The position numbers and the translations under genes are program-made. A stretch of DNA of 17,093 nucleotides from the NCBI GenBank assembly GCA_036939975.1, contig JALLPB010000759.1:1-17093 (forward strand), given 5' to 3'. This stretch comes from Cyclostephanos tholiformis. Its lineage: Eukaryota > Bacillariophyta > Thalassiosirophyceae > Thalassiosirales > Thalassiosiraceae. The notes below the pieces were generated by a model that was not told the origin of the DNA, ran no database searches, and was given only the letters and a program-made list of their open reading frames with translations. Positions 8,783 through 17,093 of this stretch are shown one piece after another (the stretch's first letter is position 1; each line of letters starts with the position of its first letter).

Positions 8783-10939
8783 ATGTCGACCTCCCCCCCG
8801 CCCCCGCAGACCACCCTCCTGATAGGCGGCTCGAACGGCACCGCCACCCTATGCGCCATCTTGGGGGACAGGTCGAACCCTCATAACGCGAATCACACGT
8901 TGCGCGTCGCGACTCGGTCCGCCGGGACGTACCTGAATGACGACGGTTCGTCGCCCCGCGTTTGGAGATGCGGCGAGAAGAAGCACCTGAGCGATCTAGT
9001 CTCGGCCGACTTCCTCCCCACGCGCATGCTCACCCACGTCGGGGCGCCGAATTCTGTCTTCGTTTACGGCGGCGCGGGCGACGATGGCGGCGTTCGCGGG
9101 GGGGGAGTAGGATCGATGTCGCAAATCGAACGCGCGATAAGCGGCGTCTCCGCCCCCGACGACGGCGGCGTCGCCGACGTCATCATACTCGCCTGTCCCG
9201 TCTCGGCCCACCTTTCCCTCCTGAGACGCGTCGCCCGGGCGCTGTACAACCTCGACGCGGCCGGGCTATTGGGTTCGTCGAATCGTCCCCCGATCCTAGT
9301 GGGGACGCTCTACGGCGCCGGCGGATTCGATTGGCAATCACGTATCGCATTCTACAGCGAGCGTCCCGATGGATTCGTCAAGTGGAAACGTCCCCTGGGG
9401 CTGTTCGCGCTCAAGGCGTTTCCCTACCTTTGCAAGTCGCTGAAGCCGGGGGAGGTGACCTTGCACGGACGATTCCCGCAATTGCAGGTCGCGGTCTCCC
9501 CCAGCAACGCATACACGAGACGACATGCGGGGATGATCCTCGACAGGGTGTTGCAGACCGCGACCACCGGGAAATCTCTGGAGTTTTTGGGCCTATGCGC
9601 CGACGAGAAGTTGGGTGGGGACGGCGCCGTCCTCGAGGAGGCGGCCGTATTGACGAAGGTGGGACACGGCGGGTCGTATCCCGGTAGAGCCATCGAAACG
9701 GCCGCCAACGCGCGGAATGCCATCATGATCGCGGCGCATACTCACAAGCAATTGAAGCAGGCCAAGGAGGGAGTGTCAGGCTCCGCTGCCGCATCCGTCG
9801 CCGCCACCTTGTCCCATCCCACCGTGATGCTCCCCGCGTCGACCAACGTCGGCCCCGATGGACTGCCTGCGAATATGAACGCGATGCCGAACCTGCGTGC
9901 TCTGGATGTGCTCCTAACCCAATCGCTCTCCGATCATGCGGATCCAAAATCGTCCCTCGGATTCCTGACCTGCACGCTCAATTCGACCAATCAGATCCTG
10001 CATCCTTGCATATTGGTCGCGTTGTTCGGTGGCGACGGGAAGGTAGATCCCGACAACGCCGAGAACGACGATGGCACGATATACTGGAATCCGACGAAGG
10101 AGCTCACGTCCCTGCCGCGATTTTACGCCGATGGGGCCGCGAAACCCTTGGCGGGGGAACTCATAACCGCCATCGCCGGCGGCGAGATGTACTTCGTCAT
10201 CGACGCGCTCGAGCGACTACTATCGCCGCGGGGGTACGATCCCATCACGGCGTTGCACGGGGGAGAACCCATAGGACGAAGGGTGATGAATTGGTTGGGT
10301 AACAGTCCCCACGATCTTGGCGAACGGAGCGGTCTCACCGGCGCCGCCCTTCGGAGGGAATGGCGGGGTACTTTTGGCGGGGACGGTGACTGCGAGGGGG
10401 GTGGCGAATTCGGCAATGCGACGGGACTGATCAACCGCGAGAAGTTGCTGGCCAAATTAATGAGCTACGGACTCTCTCACAACTCCCGTCTCGGCGCCGT
10501 GCTCTCTCCCTGCCTCATCGACGAATCGTACGCGAATAGCGAGGATGGCACGATTCGCATTAGGCCCAACCCCGCCACACGGTTCTTCACCGACGACGTA
10601 CAGCACGGACTGTGCATATACCTGGGACTGGCCGAGCTGTTGGGGTTCGATCTTGAACGTGACATGAAGACCACGCTGTACGTGGTGCGACGGCTGCAGC
10701 GCTGGATGAAGAAAGAGTTCGTGCTGCCCCGGGGTGGCAATGAATGTAAAAACGGGAATCAACGACGGTTAATCGTCGGCTCCGCCAGGGATTTAGCCGA
10801 AACCTCCGCGCCACAGTCGTTCGGGGTGCATTCCGTCCAGGAATTGAAGCAATTCCTGAGATTGGACTTGTTCGGCGAGAGGCATCAAGCGACGGCCGAA
10901 GATCGGCTGATGGGGAGCGAGTTGATGTCAAGGCTTTAG
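8783..10939 (+). CDS. Octopine/opine dehydrogenase-family oxidoreductase, enlarged (718 aa)
   Basis: Family members reductively condense an amino acid with a 2-oxo acid using NAD(P)H. The N-terminus has a Rossmann motif (LLIGGSNGTATL) like the GGGNGAHT motif of animal octopine dehydrogenases, followed by a strand ending VATRS. A middle segment (VIILACPVSAH) fits the second half of the nucleotide fold. The helical domain carries LNSTNQILHPCILVALFG, with H421 (from the ATG at 8741; H407 from 8783) at the catalytic-His position, and RFFTDDVQHGLCIYLGLAELLG at 614 onward, matching the RYLTEDVPYGL-type block. Typical members have about 400 residues; the extra length lies in loops with Gly/Asp-rich inserts and a C-terminal part. 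I prefer the ATG at 8783 (A at -3) over 8741. Substrate cannot be read from sequence. No clear targeting peptide. Tail-to-tail with the disrupted minus-strand sequence. Confidence 0.7.
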   Translation: MSTSPPPPQTTLLIGGSNGTATLCAILGDRSNPHNANHTLRVATRSAGTYLNDDGSSPRVWRCGEKKHLSDLVSADFLPTRMLTHVGAPNSVFVYGGAGDDGGVRGGGVGSMSQIERAISGVSAPDDGGVADVIILACPVSAHLSLLRRVARALYNLDAAGLLGSSNRPPILVGTLYGAGGFDWQSRIAFYSERPDGFVKWKRPLGLFALKAFPYLCKSLKPGEVTLHGRFPQLQVAVSPSNAYTRRHAGMILDRVLQTATTGKSLEFLGLCADEKLGGDGAVLEEAAVLTKVGHGGSYPGRAIETAANARNAIMIAAHTHKQLKQAKEGVSGSAAASVAATLSHPTVMLPASTNVGPDGLPANMNAMPNLRALDVLLTQSLSDHADPKSSLGFLTCTLNSTNQILHPCILVALFGGDGKVDPDNAENDDGTIYWNPTKELTSLPRFYADGAAKPLAGELITAIAGGEMYFVIDALERLLSPRGYDPITALHGGEPIGRRVMNWLGNSPHDLGERSGLTGAALRREWRGTFGGDGDCEGGGEFGNATGLINREKLLAKLMSYGLSHNSRLGAVLSPCLIDESYANSEDGTIRIRPNPATRFFTDDVQHGLCIYLGLAELLGFDLERDMKTTLYVVRRLQRWMKKEFVLPRGGNECKNGNQRRLIVGSARDLAETSAPQSFGVHSVQELKQFLRLDLFGERHQATAEDRLMGSELMSRL

Positions 10940-11948
10940 GTCGCTTTCATATCGTGCAAGCTATACTCTTGTTTAATTATGATACCATATTCGTTGCGAA
11001 AAAAATTTCTTCGTCCGTATCCCGAGCCGAAAATATACTACAACTTTGTCATTATGAATTGCTACCTGTGAAAACGCTCCGCCTACGAGGGATGGTAATT
11101 GTTTTACCCCGACGCCGACTTCCGCCTCGGCGTTTCCTCGAAGCAATAAGAAGTCGATAGGGCTCGTGCCATCCCGTCCATGACGACCGTCGTACCATAT
11201 CAGGCAAATTCGATAGGGATCTCGGGATCCAGAAATAATTGGCGATATATTCGACAAACGATGAGTTCCACAAAACGGTAGGATGTACACGTCCCGTCCG
11301 CGAGGGTGAATATCGATCCGCGGAGGGTACGGTCCGTCGGGCGAACGCCTCGAGGTCGGCATTTTTGTATGGTATGACCTCTTGAGCAAATCGAGCAATA
11401 CCGCGATTTTAGCAGGGATGGCATGGCACGTCGTGGAGAAGAGTATGGGCAGGCGGGAGTGTCGTCGTAAGACTAATATAGCCTTGTATATTATAATACA
11501 ACCCGATTGCATCCCAAGGTCGCGATGAGATGTTTCGCGTACGCATTATCGCCGATGGCCTCATCGATATATACACTCAGGTATCCATCATCAACGGGTA
11601 GTTAGGTCGTTGTCGCTTTCATTTTGTTGCTGCAATCTCTTGAGGAGACCGTTATTAACGCCACCGGCGGAGAATGATCGATGCTTCCAGAATTGTTGAC
11701 GGTCCCTCCGCAGGACAATGGCGAGTGAGTTTGTCCGATTCATGTTTGAATTGGCATATATTATCGTCGCACTTTGACACTTTGACACGCTCATCGCTCA
11801 TGTAGGTTCTTTAAGTGTGTTTGGCTACTTTGACTGTTTCGTGACAGCAGTCCCGCCAAAATATTTCACACTACAACATGGGATACTACTACCTACTTAG
11901 ATGTTATTATTTTGAGTAGAGTCAATTGAGCCATCATCATTAGTCACC
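10940..11948. other. Intergenic region between opine dehydrogenase-like gene and Prp2
   Basis: Most of this kilobase is covered by the doubtful minus-strand sequence described separately. The last 150 bases (11800-11948) are AT-rich and should hold the Prp2 promoter and 5' UTR. The Prp2 start sits in a strong context, caccATGgct. No RNA gene is seen. Confidence 0.5.
10973..11743 (-). pseudogene. Possible frame-broken or misassembled minus-strand gene, unrecognised
   Basis: Coding-like sequence moves through the minus-strand frames. From ATG 11743 the frame gives a basic N-terminus containing LRRDRQQFWKHRSFSAGG, which looks like a mitochondrial presequence, and reads to a stop near 11590. The next frame then gives DDGYLSVYIDEAIGDNAYAK and HLIATLG before a stop near 11490. 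There an intron could begin at GTTGTA and end at CAAG, with a TGCTAAAA branch-like motif about 30 bases before the acceptor. Further down, a frame open for 179 codons (11512-10973) has G-rich first codon positions (for instance LLLRGNAEAEVGVGVKQLPS). One indel near 11600, and possibly another near 11330, would be needed. It may be a decayed gene, a gene with sequencing errors, or chance. I recognise no family. Confidence 0.3.
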
Positions 11949-14900
11949 ATGGCTGAAGGCATGACTCCTGCACAGCTCGCCTCCGTCAAAATCTGGTGTT
12001 CTGACAACCTCCCCAAACTCCTTGGCTTTACCGACTCAGCCCTTGCCGGTTTTCTGGTTGACGTGGCGTTGTCTGGTGGTGATGGCGGAAAGAAGAAGAA
12101 AATGAAGCACGACAGTGGCGATGGCGCTGCGCGGAGAGTCTTGCAGACACTGCGAGAGGGCGGCGTCAGGGGCGAGGAGGGAAGGCTGTTGAGTTTCGCG
12201 ACAGAGCTCTGTCAACGTTGTGGCAGCGTATCTACCGCGCCCGTTGCAACTAGCGCCTCTTCTGTCGCCGCTGCCACATCGTCGACTGCCAGACATGGGT
12301 CCATGGTGACTAATGCCGAATTGTTGAAACGCGCTGCCAATTACTCATTGATGGAGGAAGAGCCGGAGTTAAAATTACCAACGAAGAAGCCAAAGAAGGA
12401 TTCGGAGATAGTCACGGTGACGACGTCGACCCGGGGCAATGAAAGCTTGCCTGGCTTTAGCAGCGACGATGAAGACGCCAACGGCAGTGGGGGCAAAAGA
12501 GGCAAAGGCAAAAGTAGGCGTTCCAAGGAAGAAGGCAACGCCAGAAAAAGTACTAGTAGAGTGACAGATGATTCTAGGAGGGAATCTCTGAAGGAGGATC
12601 ACCGACGGAATCGTGGGGGTAGGCGGAGACGATATGCATCATCCTCATCAAGCTCGGACGAGGAGGTTAAAACCGTGATCGACGACCAACAATTGTGGGA
12701 GCAGCGAGAACGCAATCGCAATGAACTGCGCCAAAAGCGCAGTGAAAAGAAAGACAGTCGGGTCGACTCGCAGCGTGATAGTGATGATGATAGGGACTTT
12801 GATCGCGATGGCCGCAAGAAAGAGACGCGGAGGAACGACAATGATGATAAATTAACGCCGGAAGAGCGAGCGGCAATCGAACGCGAGAAGGACATTCGAG
12901 AACGTGACGAATTCGCAAAACGATTGAACGAGAAGGACAAAAGAAAGCAAAGAAAAAGCCGACGAAGTCAGAGTGACGGTGAAGAAAGTGAGAGCAATAG
13001 TGATGATAATGATGACGACAGTAGAAAAGATGCCGAGGCTCAAAAGAGAATGGAACGTCTGCGAAAGCGAGAGGAACGAGATCGTAGATTAGCGAGAGGA
13101 GAGGAGGTAATCCTGGAAGACTCAGATGACGAGGATAATGGAAAAGGCAAGTCCACCAAAAAGAAGACTGTAATAACAATTAATGATATGCGCGCAGAAT
13201 CTCGTCGTGCCTACCTCCAAAAACGAACCAAGCGTGAATTGGAATTGCTGGAACGAGAATTGGCCGATGAGGAAGAAGTAATCGCTAAAGTTGGGGGGGA
13301 TCTAACTGCCCAGGAAAAGAAGGAGCTGCAGTTGAAGAGGGATATTTTACGGATGGCGCGCGAACACGGCCACGTGGGCGAGGATGAGGCCGATGCGGCT
13401 AAGAAGCCCGATGGATTCTATCGATTGCCCGATGAATTCGATGGAGATCGGGGAGATGAGCGTCACAGGGGCAAGACTCGCGCGCAACGGGGAGAGGAGT
13501 TATTAACCTCGCGGTATGTCGAACCTACACAGGAGAAGAGTGAGCAGCAACTTTGGGAGGAGGGTCAGAGTCAAATGGCGGCAGGACTCAGTCGTAAGAA
13601 AAAGAGGCACAAGGAGAGAAAGGAAGGCGAACAAGGAGTTGAAGATGATGATGAAGAGAAAAAATATGATTTTGTCTTCGAGGAGCAACAAATTGATTTC
13701 GTGTGCATGGATACCAAAGGAGGATATGATAATCGTGACAAGAATAAGAAGCGACATCCCTCAAAAAAGTACGAGGAAGCTGACGAGGACGATAAGATGC
13801 AAAGCAATGTGGAAGAAGGGGAAAATGAATTGGAGGCTCGTCCAGCGACAAAGCATGAAAAGATTCTTGAGGGGAGGAAAAAGTTGCCGGTCTATCCATA
13901 CCGCGAAGATTTTTTGGCGGCATTGCAGGAACATCAGGTGCTGATTTTAGTCGGCGAGACGGGGAGTGGAAAGACAACACAAATTCCACAATATCTTCAT
14001 GAGGTGGGATACTCAGAGTTGGGTAAAATTGGATGCACACAACCCCGTCGTGTCGCGGCCATGTCGGTTGCGGCCCGTGTCGCTGAGGAGATGAACGTTA
14101 AAGTCGGGCACGAAGTGGGGTACTCTATCCGATTCGAGAATTGCACAAGCAGAAAGACAATAATCCAATACATGACAGACGGCATGCTCCTTAGAGAGTT
14201 TTTGACGGAGCCAGATTTGAAGAGTTATTCCTGTTTGATCATTGACGAAGCGCACGAGAGAACTTTGCACACTGATATTTTGTTCGGATTGGTCAAGGAT
14301 GTAGCTAGATTTCGTGACGACTTGAAGTTGATTATCAGTAGCGCAACCCTTGACGCCGAGAAGTTCAGCAAGTACTTTGATGATGCTAGCATCTTCATGA
14401 TCCCGGGTCGAATGTACCCCGTTGATATCTATTACACCAAGGCACCAGAAGCAGATTACGTCGATGCTGCAATTGTCACTGTATTGCAGATTCACATATC
14501 ACAGCCACTTGATGGAGATATTTTGGTATTTTTAACCGGACAAGAAGAAATCGAAACTGCAGTTGAAATCCTTGCACATCGGTCTAAGGTCCTCGGGAAC
14601 AAAATGCCAGAACTGATTTTATGTCCAATCTACGCCAACCTGCCCTCGGAACAACAGGCGAAAATCTTCGATGAAACGCCGAAACAAGCTCGCAAGGTTG
14701 TACTGGCCACGAACATTGCGGAGACAAGCTTAACGATCAACGGGATTAAGTATGTCATAGACACCGGCTTCAACAAGGAGACTTCTTTCAATGCGAAAAC
14801 AGGGATGGAATCTTTAATGGTCATGCCCATATCTCAAGCTGCCGCCAATCAGAGAGCTGGTCGTGCGGGCCGTACACAACCGGGAAAGTGCTTTCGACTT

Positions 14901-15809
14901 TTCACTGCTTATTCTTTCCAAAATGAGCTAGATCCAAATACTACGCCGGAGATATTGAGGACCAATATGTGTAATGTGGTTTTGATGCTAAAAAGTTTGG
15001 GCATAGATAATCTACTTGCTTTCGATTTCATGGATGCTCCCCCGCCGGATACTTTGATTAGAGCTCTCGAGCAGCTATATGCTTTGGGGGCTTTAAATGA
15101 TCGCGGGGAACTTACGAAAATGGGACGCCGCATGGCTGAATTTCCACTTGACCCCATGCTTAGTAAAACAGTCATCGTCTCTGAAAAGTTCAAATGCGTT
15201 TCGGAAGTCCTGTCAACTGTGTCTATGCTCTCGATTGGATCGTCAGTATTCTACCGCCCCAAGGAGAAGAAAGTCCACGCGGACACGGCTCGCCAAAACT
15301 TCGCGCGTGGAGGGGGAGGAGATCACATTGCCTTACTCAGGTGCTATCGTGAATGGGCCGAAACTGATTACAGTCCTAATTGGTGTTTCGAGAATTTCGT
15401 ACAGGTGCGGAACATGAGGAAAGCGCGCGATGTCCGCGAACAGCTCGAGGGATTGTGTGAAAGGGTTGAGGTCGATCCGAACATATCCAGCCCAGATGAT
15501 ATCGAATCGATTTTGAAGGCCGTGACTGCGGGTTTCTTCTACAACACCGCAAGGCTGGGGCGATCGGGAGATTACGAAACAGTCAAACAGAGACGGACTG
15601 TTTACATCCATCCATCATCCGTGTTGGCGAAAGAAGAGCCACTTCCAGGCTGGTTGGTGTATTTCGAATTGGCATTCACATCGAAGGAATACATGAGACA
15701 GGTGGCTCCAATTCAACCCAAGTGGTTAATTGAGATTGCGCCACATTTTTACCAGGAAAGTGATGTAGAGGATACGAAGACGAAGAAAATGCCAAAACAA
15801 CGAAACTGA
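11949..15809 (+). CDS. DHX16: DEAH-box pre-mRNA splicing ATPase Prp2/DHX16, 1286 aa
   Basis: Prp2/DHX16 is the spliceosomal RNA-dependent ATPase that remodels the Bact complex to permit the first catalytic step, activated by the G-patch protein Spp2/GPKOW. Helicase motifs are complete: [10 protein letters not shown] at 669-677, II DEAH at 766-769, III SAT at 798-800, TGQEE at 863-867, [10 protein letters not shown] at 921-929, [10 protein letters not shown] at 968-975. The ratchet and OB-fold regions follow ([74 protein letters not shown] end). The N-terminal 35 residues ([12 protein letters not shown]) resemble the DHX16 N-terminal helical domain. Residues about 140-620 are a charged Arg/Glu/Asp/Ser linker, which accounts for the excess over human DHX16 (about 1040 residues). 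It reads [24 protein letters not shown] just before motif I, as DHX16 does. The protein ends soon after KKMPK, without the longer animal tail. Single exon, strong Kozak start. Confidence 0.95.
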   Translation: MAEGMTPAQLASVKIWCSDNLPKLLGFTDSALAGFLVDVALSGGDGGKKKKMKHDSGDGAARRVLQTLREGGVRGEEGRLLSFATELCQRCGSVSTAPVATSASSVAAATSSTARHGSMVTNAELLKRAANYSLMEEEPELKLPTKKPKKDSEIVTVTTSTRGNESLPGFSSDDEDANGSGGKRGKGKSRRSKEEGNARKSTSRVTDDSRRESLKEDHRRNRGGRRRRYASSSSSSDEEVKTVIDDQQLWEQRERNRNELRQKRSEKKDSRVDSQRDSDDDRDFDRDGRKKETRRNDNDDKLTPEERAAIEREKDIRERDEFAKRLNEKDKRKQRKSRRSQSDGEESESNSDDNDDDSRKDAEAQKRMERLRKREERDRRLARGEEVILEDSDDEDNGKGKSTKKKTVITINDMRAESRRAYLQKRTKRELELLERELADEEEVIAKVGGDLTAQEKKELQLKRDILRMAREHGHVGEDEADAAKKPDGFYRLPDEFDGDRGDERHRGKTRAQRGEELLTSRYVEPTQEKSEQQLWEEGQSQMAAGLSRKKKRHKERKEGEQGVEDDDEEKKYDFVFEEQQIDFVCMDTKGGYDNRDKNKKRHPSKKYEEADEDDKMQSNVEEGENELEARPATKHEKILEGRKKLPVYPYREDFLAALQEHQVLILVGETGSGKTTQIPQYLHEVGYSELGKIGCTQPRRVAAMSVAARVAEEMNVKVGHEVGYSIRFENCTSRKTIIQYMTDGMLLREFLTEPDLKSYSCLIIDEAHERTLHTDILFGLVKDVARFRDDLKLIISSATLDAEKFSKYFDDASIFMIPGRMYPVDIYYTKAPEADYVDAAIVTVLQIHISQPLDGDILVFLTGQEEIETAVEILAHRSKVLGNKMPELILCPIYANLPSEQQAKIFDETPKQARKVVLATNIAETSLTINGIKYVIDTGFNKETSFNAKTGMESLMVMPISQAAANQRAGRAGRTQPGKCFRLFTAYSFQNELDPNTTPEILRTNMCNVVLMLKSLGIDNLLAFDFMDAPPPDTLIRALEQLYALGALNDRGELTKMGRRMAEFPLDPMLSKTVIVSEKFKCVSEVLSTVSMLSIGSSVFYRPKEKKVHADTARQNFARGGGGDHIALLRCYREWAETDYSPNWCFENFVQVRNMRKARDVREQLEGLCERVEVDPNISSPDDIESILKAVTAGFFYNTARLGRSGDYETVKQRRTVYIHPSSVLAKEEPLPGWLVYFELAFTSKEYMRQVAPIQPKWLIEIAPHFYQESDVEDTKTKKMPKQRN

Positions 15810-16156
15810 GAAGGAGGAAATGTTGCCACGACCCTTGAACCTATGGCCGAGCTACAATGTCGGACATGAAAGCAATTTCTGTCCTTAGTGATGAGTTAAG
15901 CCCCAGGCGCTGGTACATATATATTTTGTATGCAGAATAAAAATTGCCATGGCATGCAATACTTCAGTCTCGTTCGTGTCTCCGCTATAATGCTTGCTTT
16001 TTATTTTATAAGTATTACTAAAAAGATTTCTCAGATCGTATCATTGACATTGCTGACGGTGAAGGAAACTGAGGAGTTCCCGTTTCAACATTTCTCCAAT
16101 AGAACACGATTCGTCCCCCGCCCTTCTTCCTCCCCCCATCTATCTGTCTTGCTCTT
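15810..16156. other. Convergent 3' intergenic region
   Basis: This spacer of about 350 bases lies between the end of Prp2 (plus) and the end of the SPRY-like gene (minus). It should contain both 3' ends; an aataaa motif is present near 15936 on the plus strand. The long plus-strand open frame that begins here and continues through the C tract is antisense to the SPRY-like gene and is not supported. Confidence 0.5.
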
Positions 16157-16348
16157 CTATATGATCCCCCTGGCGGCAAGCAACGGGCCGAATCGCGCGT
16201 GTGGACTCATCTCCCTGAAATTCTCCTCGTCGAATTCCGCGTATATCGAAAAGGTGGCACCGCCCGACGTCGTCCTGCCGCCATTACCACCACGACCGTC
16301 ATCGTCGTCATCGACGTCCTCGAGTCTCTCCCTGGTGTACAATCCCCC

Positions 16349-16438
<90 letters not shown>

Positions 16439-17056
16439 NGGGGTACAACCCCCCCCCCCCCCCCCCCCCCTCGTCCCGTCCGCCGTGCCCCCCCCCGGGG
16501 GGGATGTATACCGCCGGATACACCGTGCCCCTGAATCGGCTTATCGTACACCGAGACAGCGGCTCGCCATTGTGCAATATCTGTATCATGGGCAAATCGC
16601 TCTGCTGTACCGCCACGCCTATGACGTCTCCGTGTCTAAGGTCGGATATCGGGCGCATCAGCGCCGTGCCGTCGTCGACGAATTCGCGATCGCCGCCATC
16701 GTCGCCGTTCTCGAGATTGACGTAGAACGCTCGATCCTTCCGTGTGGCCACGCCGAATTTCAACGCGTACGGATCGTCGTCATCGTCGTCGACGCCCACG
16801 TCGTGGAATGATTCGCCGTCGTCGTCGTCGTCGTCGTCGTCGTCCACGACGATAATATGGGTATCGCTATCCCCCCCCCGGCCCTTTCCCCCACCTTCGC
16901 CGCGATCGTCGATACGCGATCGATCCTCGCCCGTAGCGCCGAAGCGTCGTCCGCGAGTCGACGTAATTCCATCTGGAATTCGATCGCGCGTCGGAGGGCG
17001 TCCCCCTCGATCGCCGCACGGACGGAACGAGGATCGATGATCGCGCCTCCTCCTCC

Positions 17057-17057
<1 letters not shown>
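16157..17057 (-). CDS. Coiled-coil and SPRY-like domain protein, 5' partial, interrupted by homopolymers and an assembly gap
   Basis: Reading from the right edge: a helical, charged segment (AIEFQMELRRLADDASALRA and on to about 16880) that looks like a coiled coil; then, after a one-base frame change in the C9 run at 16871-16879, a run of nine Asp (16818-16844) and PYALKFGVATRKDRAFYVNL; then a SPRY-like core with GDVIGVAVQQSD, MIQILHNGEPL and GTVYPAVYIPPGG. A Gly-coding tract follows, holding 22 C, one N and 88 C. Beyond it the frame resumes as LYTRERLEDVDDDDDG and ends FSIYAEFDEENFREM, ARFGPLLAARGII, stop at 16157-16159. The last strand fits the closing strands of a SPRY fold. SPRY domains mediate protein-protein contact; no enzymatic partner is seen. 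The true N-terminus lies beyond the poly-C edge. The SPRY call is moderate because the first strands are not obvious. Confidence 0.55.
16351..16438. repeat. 88-base C tract ending at an N
   Basis: An uninterrupted C run lies on the plus strand, Gly-coding on the gene strand, directly before the N at 16439. A second run of 22 C lies at 16449-16470. Such lengths are at or beyond what most sequencing chemistries measure, so the length should be taken as uncertain. Confidence 0.9.
16439..16439. other. Ambiguous base / probable assembly gap
   Basis: The only N in the window. It is flanked by C88 on the left and ggggtacaa plus C22 on the right, while the left flank beyond C88 carries ggtgtacaatccccc. 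The near-duplicate tacaa-C motif on both sides suggests that two ends of the same place were joined without merging. Confidence 0.7.

Positions 17058-17093
<36 letters not shown>
17058..17093. repeat. Poly-C at the right edge
   Basis: The window ends in 36 consecutive C, preceded by cctcctcctc. On the gene strand it would encode Gly just before the coiled-coil segment. It probably marks where a contig stopped in a homopolymer. Confidence 0.9.

Noticed and set aside
8783..10939. Staphylopine-type opine metallophore dehydrogenase rather than octopine type
   Set aside because: The N-terminal GGSNGTA and the NQILHP and FTDDVQHGL blocks fit the octopine/nopaline dehydrogenase helical domain better; no metallophore neighbours are present. 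It remains possible as a distant relation.
15930..16811. Plus-strand open frame of 293 codons with a long Pro run
   Set aside because: It is antisense to the SPRY-like and Asp-rich minus-strand protein; its Pro run is only the C tract, and it has no domain.
1..17093. tRNA, rRNA, CRISPR array or coding transposon
   Set aside because: I looked on both strands and saw no cloverleaf with conserved TTC arm, no regularly spaced repeat array, and no transposase or reverse transcriptase motifs. Without a tool this is not exhaustive.

Overview
This is nuclear DNA from a eukaryote with a compact, mostly intron-poor genome, most likely a unicellular alga; a diatom or other stramenopile fits best, but no lineage-diagnostic gene is present. 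The eukaryotic signs are a Prp2/DHX16 spliceosomal helicase, an IWS1/SPN1 elongation factor, an RBM5/RBM10-type OCRE/G-patch protein, GT-AG introns with TGCTAAC-like branch sites, and monocistronic genes on both strands. Coding regions are GC-rich with many Asp, Gly and Ser runs. Intergenic spacers are AT-richer. Long C/G homopolymers (up to 88 bases) lie inside Gly-coding segments, and several genes change frame exactly at such runs, which looks more like sequencing or assembly length error, or slippage, than gene death.

Layout. 1-1049: AT-rich non-coding DNA with a repeat cluster at the extreme left. About 3755-1050 (minus): an OCRE / C2H2 / G-patch RNA-binding protein. Its obvious C-terminal exon is 2496-1050. 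I infer three further upstream exons coding an Arg/Gly/Asp-rich N-terminal half, joined by introns that obey splice rules and keep phase. 3756-3945: a 190 bp divergent promoter. 3946-5869 (plus): IWS1/SPN1, broken in frame at a 27-G run. 8202-6352 (minus): an unrecognised Ser/Gly/Arg-rich single-pass membrane protein. 8783-10939 (plus): a large octopine/opine dehydrogenase-family enzyme. About 11743-10973 (minus): coding-like but frame-broken sequence with a possible mitochondrial presequence. 11949-15809 (plus): Prp2/DHX16 DEAH helicase. 17057-16157 (minus, partial): a coiled-coil plus SPRY-like protein interrupted by an 88-base C tract and a single N.

Three of the six clear genes act in transcription elongation or pre-mRNA splicing (RBM5-like, IWS1, Prp2). 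The first two share one short divergent promoter region and may be co-expressed; that is inference. I found no mobile element with coding capacity, no RNA gene and no CRISPR array. The most useful result is the reconstruction of genes that automated calling would truncate: the four-exon RBM5-like gene, the single IWS1 gene across the G run, and the SPRY gene across a probably false duplication at the N.
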